From Oscillospiraceae bacterium (lineage in GTDB: Bacteria; Bacillota; Clostridia; Oscillospirales; Acutalibacteraceae), in the NCBI GenBank assembly GCA_003499325.1, contig DNIP01000160.1, forward strand, positions 1 to 6,122: a stretch of DNA of 6,122 bases, written 5' to 3'. The notes under the pieces were generated by a model, which worked only from the letters and a program-made list of their open reading frames with translations, was not told the DNA's origin and did not search any database. A program made the position numbers and the translations under genes. Below, one piece after another: positions 1 to 4,537 of the stretch. Each line of letters begins with the position of its first letter. Position 1 is the first letter of the stretch.

Positions 1-81
1 CCCTCAGTCGCTGACGCGACAGCTCCCTTAGAAAAGGGAGCCTTTGTTAAAAGGGAGCGGAGCGATCCGCTTCCTTTTTTT
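1..81. repeat. REP-like structured intergenic repeat (several hairpins)
   Basis: Three inverted repeats follow each other without a reading frame: GTCGC/GCGAC at 7-20, GCTCCCTT/AAGGGAGC at 22-41, and a long stem at 49-78. The arm sequence AAGGGAGC occurs twice (34-41 and 51-58). From memory, sequences of the form CCCTCAGTCGC...ACAGCTCCC...GGGAGCC recur between genes in many Oscillospiraceae genomes, which suggests a dispersed REP or MITE-like element. That part is recollection, not a search. The element may extend beyond the left edge of the window. Confidence 0.55.
49..81 (+). terminator. Rho-independent terminator for a plus-strand gene left of the window
   Basis: A 13-bp stem (49-61 with 66-78, one G-U wobble) is closed by a GCGA tetraloop of the GNRA type and runs into seven T residues (75-81). 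The T-run follows the stem only on the plus strand, so it would end a transcript entering from the left. It faces the minus-strand terminator at 98-133, which implies convergent genes here. It may be part of the repeat element at 1-81. Confidence 0.55.
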
Positions 82-97
82 CCGTAATGTCCGTATC

Positions 98-133
98 AAC
101 AACAAAAACCGCCGCTGTGGGAGAGCGGCGGTT
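98..133 (-). terminator. Rho-independent terminator downstream of the small gene
   Basis: A perfect 10-bp stem, AACCGCCGCT (107-116) with AGCGGCGGTT (124-133), has a 7-nt loop. On the minus strand it is followed by TTTTTGTTGTTG. It lies about 50 nt beyond the TAA at 183-185 that closes the extended small frame, so it is the natural end of that transcript. Confidence 0.75.
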
Positions 134-182
134 CGGCACGATGGAAGTAACCACACCTTAGTATAGGAGGATATGAGTAAGG

Positions 183-248
183 TTATTCCATATCTTCATT
201 CTGTTTATCTTCATTCGGTTTTTGCGGAATCTCTTCTCCGCTCTCACT
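183..248 (-). other. In-frame acidic extension after the TGA of the small gene
   Basis: Twenty-one sense codons follow the TGA at 249-251 in the same frame and end at TAA (183-185). They encode a Glu/Asp/Asn/Gln/Lys-rich tail with no hydrophobic stretch, like the disordered tails of many small bacterial proteins and unlike random non-coding DNA. The GH3 gene in this window ends in a TGA immediately followed by its terminator, so TGA is read as stop here. The simplest reading is a nonsense mutation or a sequencing error; readthrough is possible but unsupported. Confidence 0.45.
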
Positions 249-416
249 TCAAGCGGAGCGATCGAGATCGTGCATCAGCCTGACTTTCATCTTGTCCCCC
301 TCGACAAAGATATCCACCGCGTCGATGTGTTTGTCGGGGTGCGCTTTGACAAGCTCGCTGACATACATATTGATAATTTTGTCGGATACGTGTTCTCCTC
401 TTACATTGATCTTCAT
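249..416 (-). CDS. Small conserved-looking hypothetical protein, 55 aa
   Basis: I do not recognise this family. The frame opens with ATG at 414-416, eight bases after a strong AAGGAG (425-430), and stops at TGA (249-251). The product is MKINVRGEHVSDKIINMYV... and ends ...VRLMHDLDRSA. It is a soluble, charged, alternating alpha/beta-looking peptide with no signal or membrane segment. A sigma-A-like promoter sits about 50 bp upstream. The reading frame stays open for 21 more codons after the TGA and is strongly acidic and polar (SESGEEIPQKPNEDKQ..., TAA at 183-185), so the ancestral or functional protein may be 77-78 residues. The larger plus-strand frame over the same DNA has no ribosome site and looks like a shadow. 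Gene reality is well supported by the SD, promoter and terminator; function is unknown. Confidence 0.7.
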   Translation of the reverse strand: MKINVRGEHVSDKIINMYVSELVKAHPDKHIDAVDIFVEGDKMKVRLMHDLDRSA

Positions 417-462
417 GCAATCATCTCCTTCAATTATTCGAACAGTTGTTTTATTTCCTACA

Positions 463-490
463 ATTATATTGTAACAGAAGACCCCTGTAA
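463..490 (-). promoter_or_regulatory. Sigma-A-like promoter of the small gene, inside palindromes
   Basis: On the minus strand a perfect -10 TATAAT (463-468) lies 16 bp from a weak -35 TTACAG (485-490). The -10 sits inside a palindrome TACAAT-TAT-ATTGTA (459-473), and the -35 overlaps one arm of CCTGTAA-n7-TTACAGG (484-504). Both dyads are placed where a repressor would block polymerase. Confidence 0.5.
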
Positions 491-504
491 TTTCCAGTTA
501 CAGG
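484..504. promoter_or_regulatory. Operator-like inverted repeat
   Basis: CCTGTAA (484-490) and TTACAGG (498-504) form a perfect 7-bp dyad with a 7-nt spacer that overlaps the -35 of the small gene's promoter. The size and position fit a dimeric repressor site. No regulator is encoded in the window that can be matched to it. Confidence 0.4.
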
Positions 505-523
505 TTGCCCATTTTCATATCAG

Positions 524-583
524 TTTGTTAACGGTTAATTCCTTTTTGAATAAAAATAATGTCACTTTGTAACCGTTAATTCC
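524..583. repeat. Two direct copies of a TAAC(C/G)GTTA-containing motif
   Basis: TTTGTTAACGGTTAATTCC (524-542) and TTTGTAACCGTTAATTCC (566-583) match at all but one or two bases plus one gap. Each contains a small dyad built from TAAC and GTTA. They lie upstream of the small gene's promoter and could be paired binding sites. The stretch 417-811 as a whole has no convincing gene: it holds the promoter, these repeats, a weak hairpin and a short REP-like remnant. Confidence 0.4.
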
Positions 584-740
584 CATTGGAAAATAAACGG
601 ATTTTTAATATATTTTGAAGAAAAATAACCGAAAATCACAAGATTTTGTATCTTCCGCAAGAGAAATTTATATTTTTTCACAATCGAAAAATAGGTGATT
701 TCTGGGTCAGAGTGTTCGAACGAATTGAGGGAACTTTAAT

Positions 741-762
741 CTTTGCGCCCCTCGCAATGACA
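741..762 (-). repeat. Short TGTCATTGCGAGG-type repeat remnant
   Basis: Read on the minus strand this is TGTCATTGCGAGGGGCGC followed by AAAG. TGTCATTGCGAGG-type sequences are, from memory, a common dispersed intergenic repeat in unrelated bacteria. Only one arm is present here, so this is a partial copy at best. Confidence 0.3.
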
Positions 763-766
763 GTAG

Positions 767-791
767 AAAAATGTTTTCATGTAGATGAAAA
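767..791 (-). terminator. Weak hairpin with T-run after the DUF5131 gene
   Basis: The minus strand forms TTTTCAT-CTAC-ATGAAAA (774-791) and then reads CATTTTTCT. It lies 20 nt past the DUF5131 stop codon. The stem is only 7 bp and AT-rich, so termination would be poor. It is the only candidate close to the end of that gene. Confidence 0.25.
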
Positions 792-811
792 GTCACGCGC
801 GACCTGTCCGT

Positions 812-1690
812 TTATTTCGGCTCACATTTGCCGCAGCGGGTACAGCCGTTGCAGATGATCCTCATGCCGCAGGTTTGGCACTTCTCCGAAAAGTACGGCT
901 GATAGCAGCGCTCCTCTCGCAGAGGCATGCCGAGCAGGTTGGTGAGCTTGAAGTCGATCGGCTTGCCCTTGTAGCTCAAGCCCGACTTGTGCGCCTGGCT
1001 CGCCTGCAGCTCGCTGCTCTCGATGCGGTACATCCTGCCGTCCTTGACGAAGCGCCTGCCTGTGCCGACAAAGGCGAAGGTGACGTTATACTCCCTGCAC
1101 TCGTCGCTGAGCTGCTTGACCCACTCATAGTGACACGGCCGCGCGCCCGCATAATTCTCGCCGTCGCAGATGACCTGCTCGAGCTGTCCGCTCGGCAGAT
1201 ATTCTCTCAGGCTCACGGCGCCGATGAACGGCGCGCACATGGCGCCCTTATGCTTGAAGGGCAGGGACAGCAGGATCGGGATGCGCTCGTCGGCACGCCG
1301 CTGGTTCTCACAGCTCACGTTGAAAAAGACGTTCTCCCAGCCGTCGCCCCAGTCATACGGCAGGCACTCAGCCACACGCTCGGGGCGTTTTGTCAAGAGG
1401 AAAAAGACCACGTCGGGGCGCTGACGGATGATGCTCCACGCTTCATCCCGCCACAAATCCGCCTCCTGTAAAAAGAAATCCGAGGTCATGCACACGCGGA
1501 GCTGCTCGCCGCTCTCGACCTTGTAGCGGCCGCGGCGATCCTTGGACAGCGGATAGCGAAAGCCGGATTTTGTCTTGTAGATATCCGCGCCGTTCTTGCC
1601 GCGCTGTTCATCGAGGAAGTACATATAGCAGTTCTGACAGCCCTCACTGCACTTTTTGCAGCCGTGCCACGGGTTCCATATATCGTGCAT
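812..1690 (-). CDS. DUF5131 family protein (phage Gp37/Gp68-like), Cys-rich
   Basis: This 292-residue protein matches the DUF5131 / phage Gp37-Gp68 pattern, a family thought to be related to radical-SAM proteins but without a settled reaction. It opens with WNPWHGC and four clustered cysteines (C11, C14, C18, C21, then Y22), equivalent to the family's WNPxxGC...GCxNCYA. Further family blocks are VCMTSDFF (66-73), FFLLTKRPER (96-105), FNVSCENQRRADERIPIL and later GARP...WVKQLSDEC. The C-terminus adds six cysteines as a ladder of short pairs (C271, C274, C280, C283, C286, C289), suggesting a zinc or Fe-S site not needed for the core. The ATG follows AAGGTGA (1695-1701). The ACT gene ends 32 nt upstream, so the two are probably cotranscribed. 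The family is often found in phages and mobile DNA, but nothing else here is phage-like. The family call is firm; the function is not. Confidence 0.88.
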   Translation of the reverse strand: MHDIWNPWHGCKKCSEGCQNCYMYFLDEQRGKNGADIYKTKSGFRYPLSKDRRGRYKVESGEQLRVCMTSDFFLQEADLWRDEAWSIIRQRPDVVFFLLTKRPERVAECLPYDWGDGWENVFFNVSCENQRRADERIPILLSLPFKHKGAMCAPFIGAVSLREYLPSGQLEQVICDGENYAGARPCHYEWVKQLSDECREYNVTFAFVGTGRRFVKDGRMYRIESSELQASQAHKSGLSYKGKPIDFKLTNLLGMPLREERCYQPYFSEKCQTCGMRIICNGCTRCGKCEPK

Positions 1691-1722
1691 GCGCTCACCT
1701 TCTTTCTGCTGATTTCCGCGTC

Positions 1723-2091
1723 TTAATCCATAACGGTGTAGCCCTGAGCCGCCAATGCGCTCAACGCGCGGTCGTAGTTTTCTTCCTTGACGAAGATATA
1801 ATCGGTGTTGTAGGTCGATACGGCAAAAATGCCGATCTTGTGCTCCGCTAAGATCGCGGAGAGCTTTGAGAGAATCCCGATCAGGGAGAAATCCAGCACC
1901 CCTTGGATGCGGAAGCCCCTCCAGCCGTCGTCACGCTCCGTGGTGTGGTCGGGTACATCCTCGGTGCGGCACACGAGCGAGAGCTCCTCGTCCGTCTTAC
2001 CGATGAAGGTAAAATCCTTTTGAAGATCGACAGCGGCGATATCCGCCACCTTGCATACCGAGAAGCGGCAGGGCAGTTTTTTCAGTTCCAT
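1723..2091 (-). CDS. ACT domain-containing protein (CASTOR-like ACT_7 type), 122 aa
   Basis: This small soluble protein has an N-terminal half ending in SLVCRTEDVP...DDGWRGFRI (38-62) and a C-terminal ACT domain (about 63-120). The core VLDFSLIGILSKLSAIL (65-81) and IGIFAVSTYNTDYIFVKEE (86-104) is typical of free-standing CASTOR-type ACT proteins, which are expected to bind an amino acid or similar small ligand. No catalytic domain is attached, so a sensor or allosteric partner role is inferred. Two start codons are possible, at 2097 and 2091. The SD GGAG (2099-2102) is only one base from the first but seven from the second, so I chose MELKKLPCRF at 2091. A promoter (2161-2188) and a leader with a 12-bp inverted repeat precede it. 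DUF5131 follows after 32 nt. There are no signs of damage. Confidence 0.88.
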   Translation of the reverse strand: MELKKLPCRFSVCKVADIAAVDLQKDFTFIGKTDEELSLVCRTEDVPDHTTERDDGWRGFRIQGVLDFSLIGILSKLSAILAEHKIGIFAVSTYNTDYIFVKEENYDRALSALAAQGYTVMD

Positions 2092-2102
2092 CGTCATACT
2101 CC
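2092..2102 (-). promoter_or_regulatory. Ribosome binding site deciding the ACT gene start
   Basis: GGAG at 2099-2102 (read on the minus strand) stands 7 nt from the ATG at 2091 and 1 nt from the ATG at 2097. Only the inner ATG has workable spacing, which shortens the protein by two residues to 122. Confidence 0.7.
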
Positions 2103-2115
2103 ATATCAGTTTATG

Positions 2116-2149
2116 CTAATCCTTAATCATCACCTTTATTAAGGATTAG
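2116..2149 (-). promoter_or_regulatory. Perfect 12-bp inverted repeat in the ACT leader
   Basis: CTAATCCTTAAT (2116-2127) and ATTAAGGATTAG (2138-2149) are exact reverse complements around a 10-nt loop. The repeat starts a few bases after the expected transcription start and ends about 13 nt before the SD. The loop on the mRNA reads AAAGGTGATG, which resembles a ribosome site. It could be an operator or a 5'-end RNA hairpin. It has no T-run, so it is not a terminator. Confidence 0.55.
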
Positions 2150-2160
2150 TATCAAGAATC

Positions 2161-2188
2161 ATTATACACAATTCCAATCAAAAAGCAA
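2161..2188 (-). promoter_or_regulatory. Sigma-A promoter of the ACT-DUF5131 operon
   Basis: The minus strand shows a perfect -10 TATAAT (2161-2166) and a -35 TTGCTT (2183-2188) separated by 16 bp. The -35 overlaps the T-rich tail of the preceding terminator, so one short segment ends one unit and starts the next. Confidence 0.6.
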
Positions 2189-2224
2189 GAAAACCGCCGC
2201 GGACATTGCGCATTTCCGCGGCGG
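2175..2224 (-). terminator. Rho-independent terminator upstream of the ACT promoter
   Basis: A perfect 10-bp GC stem, CCGCCGCGGA (2194-2203) with TCCGCGGCGG (2215-2224), has an 11-nt loop. On the minus strand it is followed by TTTTCTTGCTTTTTG. It would stop transcripts from the membrane-protein gene at 2359-2670 before they enter the ACT operon. On the plus strand the tail is weak (CTTTCGG). Confidence 0.75.
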
Positions 2225-2269
2225 CTTTCGGTTACCAACAACTTCCTTACTTGAACAGAGAGGTGATTA

Positions 2270-2326
2270 TTGATCGGTTACGAAATAACTTCATCAGCCA
2301 TAGTACGAATAAGTATCTGTGGCTGA
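2270..2326 (+). other. Possible micro-ORF with strong SD (18 codons, TTG start)
   Basis: The plus strand carries GAGGTGAT (2260-2267), an eight-base match to the 16S tail. TTG follows six bases after the GAGG core. The frame reads (M)IGYEITSSAIVRISICG and stops at TGA (2324-2326), inside the right arm of a hairpin terminator. An SD, short frame and overlapping terminator resemble the compact layout of Bacillota type I toxin genes, but this peptide is shorter than those toxins and lacks a full membrane helix. It may be a decayed copy or chance. I see no plus-strand promoter. This and the hairpin are the only structured items between 2225 and 2358. Confidence 0.25.
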
Positions 2327-2335
2327 TACCTTTTT
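2293..2335 (+). terminator. Plus-strand hairpin terminator
   Basis: ATCAGCCATAG (2293-2303) pairs with CTGTGGCTGAT (2317-2327) through 11 bp including one G-U. Three further pairs (TAC/GTA) close a GAATAA loop. ACC and five T residues follow on the plus strand. On the minus strand the G-U becomes a C-A mismatch and no T-run follows, so the element is plus-directed. That is odd because no plus-strand gene of normal size precedes it. Confidence 0.6.
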
Positions 2336-2358
2336 ACGTCAATTGACGGTTGTTTTTT

Positions 2359-2670
2359 CTAAATGGGTAGGAATCCAAAAAACATATTTAACATAAAGAT
2401 AAAAACAACAAATAGGATTAGGGCAGGAATAATAAATCGTAGAAGTCTATAAAAAATGTCTGATTTACCCTTTAGTATTGTACTCCAATAAACACATAAA
2501 GCTATAAATGTTGCAGCAAAAACGAGTGATGAAATAAATAAAAAAACATATCTGTTTTGATAGCCGTTATGCTGCATAGCCTTGTTCATACTGTTAAATA
2601 TTATGTATTCCGTTCTGATTATGACAATAAAAACTATACTAATGAGTATTCTTTTCGTTGTTGGCTTCAT
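2359..2670 (-). CDS. Small hypothetical membrane protein, 103 aa, three hydrophobic segments
   Basis: I do not recognise a family. The product has three hydrophobic stretches, about 8-25 (with R19 and E21 near its end), 41-63 and 76-101. Between them are short basic loops, including KGKSDIFYR at 67-75. It is therefore likely an inner-membrane protein with no catalytic motif. The ATG at 2670 is preceded by AGGCAGG with an 8-base gap, a fair but not ideal ribosome site. Base composition is clearly AT-rich compared with the amylase and DUF5131 genes, and codons follow it, which suggests recent acquisition or an accessory gene. The start lies inside the end of a start-less open frame in another phase (stop at 2639). 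A terminator at 2175-2224 ends the unit. An open frame with this hydrophobic periodicity is probably real, but homologues would be needed to be sure. Confidence 0.55.
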   Translation of the reverse strand: MKPTTKRILISIVFIVIIRTEYIIFNSMNKAMQHNGYQNRYVFLFISSLVFAATFIALCVYWSTILKGKSDIFYRLLRFIIPALILFVVFIFMLNMFFGFLPI

Positions 2671-2826
2671 TCAAATAACCTGCCTTTTCAAGAAATGCTG
2701 TTTCATCCCAAACAGAAGGACATTCCATTTTGATCGGGCGAACAACAGGGTCGCTGCAGGAAATGCACCTGTCAGGATCGGGTATCCGTACTCCAAAAAC
2801 CACCCTCCCGCAGACGGATACAAACT
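2639..2826 (-). pseudogene. Start-less open frame with CxxC, possible gene remnant
   Basis: Minus-strand codons from the amylase terminator to TAG (2639-2641) stay open and read like protein: VVFGVRIPDPDRCISC (CxxC), then PVVRPIKMECPSVWDE and FLEKAGYL. No ATG with an SD starts it. The choices are a GTG at 2803 directly abutting GGGAGG (no spacing, 54 aa) or an ATG at 2728 without an SD (29 aa). It overlaps the start of the membrane-protein gene by 32 nt in another phase. It could be the 3' part of a gene whose beginning was lost, a translated-looking dispersed repeat, or chance. I cannot name a family. It accounts for most of the 2671-2826 gap. Confidence 0.3.
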
Positions 2827-2856
2827 CAGCCCCATCTTCACGCAGCGATGGGGCTG
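2818..2856 (-). terminator. Terminator of the amylase gene, probably bidirectional
   Basis: A perfect 10-bp stem, CAGCCCCATC (2827-2836) with GATGGGGCTG (2847-2856), lies 18 nt after the amylase TAG. The minus-strand tail is weak (AGTTTGT). The plus-strand side has ATGG and then five T residues. Confidence 0.6.
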
Positions 2857-2874
2857 ATGGTTTTTGATATATTG

Positions 2875-4500
2875 CTATCCGGTGATATACTCCCCGACAT
2901 GGAAGCGGGGACTGTCTACATCGGCAAGATAACGCTGGATGCCGGCAGCGTCGATGACGGTGATTTTGCCGTCCTGATCCGTGTCTGCCGCGAGTGCTCC
3001 CTCAGCCGACAGGTCACGGATGTTGACAAGCTTCTGCTGAATATAGGCCACGTCGATGACAGTGATTTTACCATCCTGATCCACGTCGCCGATCAGGATC
3101 TTCTCCTCGGGCTCGCCGTCGTAGAGAACCGCGATACCCGTGCTTCCGACATGACCGGTGATGGTCTTATCGGTAACGGTGAAGGTGTTGCCCGATACCT
3201 TATCGACATAGGTACCCGCAGGCACCATCGCATTGGTGTTGCTGATCGATACATCGGTGTCATTGGTCTTGGGGACGATCACCGCGCCGCCCTCTCGCAG
3301 CACGGCATAATACGTGCTGCCGCCAAGCACCTTTTCCTCCTTGCCGATCATGGCGTTATGGAACTGATTGACCGCCGTGATCTCGCTTGAGGTAAAGTGG
3401 GTGCTGCCCTTGACGCCGTAGTTGATGGACTGGTGCGCCGTCTGGAAGGGACGGGAGAGATAGAGGGTCTGTGAATCCTTGCGAGCGGCGAGGAGGGCAT
3501 ATGCCTTATCGACGACGTTCTGGCTTAGGTTCTTTGTCCAGCCGCCGTAGTTAGGCTCATTGGAGTAGGAGTCATGGCTCTCCGACCAGTTGACGATCTT
3601 GCTCGCGTCTATGCTTTTGTTCCAGTTGCCGGCGTTCTTATAGGTCGTGCCGTCCCTGACCGCCGACATGAGCGCGGCGCTGTAGACGGTGTCCGATACG
3701 CCGATATACTGCGCGTATTCCGTGATCCATTCCTTATTCTGTGTGCTGGTAGCGCCGTCCGCGGGAGAGCCGAGGATCTCGCCGTACTGGAAGATATCGA
3801 TCTGCGCCATCTTTGACCAGAACGCGCAGTTCTCCGAGGGGAGGGCGATATGCTTGGCGGCATCCCAACGAATACCGTCAACACCCGCGTTCTTGAGGTT
3901 GACGACCATGTTGTAGACCATGTTCTGGATGGCGGTATTCTCGCTGTTCAGATCGGGCATGCCGATATTCTTCTGGGTGGTCGAATAACGGTCGTCGGCG
4001 TTACCGCGCGCGCCGAGGTTATGGAAATAGGTGGATTTATTGTTCTTGAAAACGCTGTCAACCGCGTTCGCCAAATTGCCGTTATCGGAGCCCGCTACGT
4101 GGTTCGCGACAACGTCAACGATGATCTTGACGCCGTATTTGTGCGCTTCGGTACACAAAGCCTTCAAGTCGTTGTAGGAGCCGAGATCGTTGCCGACCGT
4201 GAACTTGGTGGGCTGATAGAGCCAGTACCAATGGCTGTTGCCGTCATGGGGCTGGAGCGGAGAGGTCTGCACGCTCGTAAAGCCCGCCGCCGCGATTTGG
4301 GGCAGCTCCGCCTTGATCTGCGAGAGCGTCCAGTTGAAGCAGTGCAGGATATTGCCGTCCGCGCAGTTCTGCGGCAGGCCGTAGTCCTCCCCTGTCGACG
4401 AGGAATCGGTCTGCTGCGCCGATACGGAGAAACCGACCGACATAACGCAGGTCAATACCATACACAGCACGAGTGTAAAGCTGATGATTCTTTTTCTCAT
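2875..4500 (-). CDS. Secreted alpha-amylase (GH13, AmyE-type) with C-terminal type I dockerin, 541 aa
   Basis: This enzyme should hydrolyse internal alpha-1,4 bonds of starch outside the cell. Residues 1-28 form a signal peptide (MRKR, hydrophobic core, SVSA before QQ). The (beta/alpha)8 domain, about 48-385, closely follows Bacillus AmyE (GH13 subfamily 28): ILHCFNW (51-57), QTSPL...WYWLYQPT (78-98), DVVANH (129-134), GIRWDAAKH with nucleophile D213, FQYGEIL with acid/base E241, and ESHDSY with D310. A beta C-domain runs to about 461. In place of AmyE's C-terminal starch-binding domain there is a dockerin (470-525) with two near-identical calcium loops, D472-D483 and D506-D517 (DVDQDGKITVID / DTDQDGKITVID). 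It therefore probably docks to a cohesin scaffold, as in amylosomes. I start at 4500 because GGTGAT is correctly spaced there; the ATG at 4566 lies within the -35. It has its own promoter and terminator. All catalytic residues are intact. Confidence 0.95.
   Translation of the reverse strand: MRKRIISFTLVLCMVLTCVMSVGFSVSAQQTDSSSTGEDYGLPQNCADGNILHCFNWTLSQIKAELPQIAAAGFTSVQTSPLQPHDGNSHWYWLYQPTKFTVGNDLGSYNDLKALCTEAHKYGVKIIVDVVANHVAGSDNGNLANAVDSVFKNNKSTYFHNLGARGNADDRYSTTQKNIGMPDLNSENTAIQNMVYNMVVNLKNAGVDGIRWDAAKHIALPSENCAFWSKMAQIDIFQYGEILGSPADGATSTQNKEWITEYAQYIGVSDTVYSAALMSAVRDGTTYKNAGNWNKSIDASKIVNWSESHDSYSNEPNYGGWTKNLSQNVVDKAYALLAARKDSQTLYLSRPFQTAHQSINYGVKGSTHFTSSEITAVNQFHNAMIGKEEKVLGGSTYYAVLREGGAVIVPKTNDTDVSISNTNAMVPAGTYVDKVSGNTFTVTDKTITGHVGSTGIAVLYDGEPEEKILIGDVDQDGKITVIDVAYIQQKLVNIRDLSAEGALAADTDQDGKITVIDAAGIQRYLADVDSPRFHVGEYITG
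2926..3090 (-). other. Dockerin type I module with duplicated Ca-binding loops
   Basis: This is the coding segment of the dockerin (residues 471-525). The two loop-coding stretches 2950-2985 and 3052-3087 match at 31 of 36 bases. At protein level they differ only at loop position 2 (T or V). Asp at loop positions 1, 3, 5 and 12 and Thr at position 9 fit calcium coordination. Positions 10-11 are Val-Ile in both loops, so the two cohesin-facing surfaces should be almost symmetrical. Confidence 0.92.
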
Positions 4501-4537
4501 ACATATCACCTTTTTCATGAAAATTTCCACTATCAAA

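Noticed and set aside
249..251. UGA recoding (selenocysteine or an alternative code) at the small gene's stop
   Set aside because: The GH3 gene uses TGA as a stop directly before a strong terminator, and I see no selenocysteine-insertion hairpin just after this TGA. Nonsense change or readthrough are simpler.
165..281. Plus-strand AGGAGG followed by ATG (173-175) opposite the small gene
   Set aside because: The spacer is only two bases, the frame is 36 codons with no motif, and it is antisense to a better supported gene.
222..572. Plus-strand 116-codon frame over the small gene and its promoter
   Set aside because: It has no SD and covers the minus-strand gene plus its promoter and operators. 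It reads as a shadow.
785..1471. Long plus-strand frame (228 codons) opposite DUF5131
   Set aside because: It is antisense to a protein with clear family motifs, has no ribosome site, and its Ala/Leu/Arg/Val-rich composition is typical of a shadow of GC-rich coding DNA.
2582..2857. Plus-strand 91-codon frame antisense to the start-less minus frame
   Set aside because: It begins inside the membrane gene's antisense strand, has no SD, and passes through the amylase terminator.
4438..4458. Lipobox-like VLTC in the amylase signal peptide
   Set aside because: The residue before the Cys is Thr, and a standard cleavage site (SVSA before QQ) lies downstream, so a lipoprotein is unlikely.
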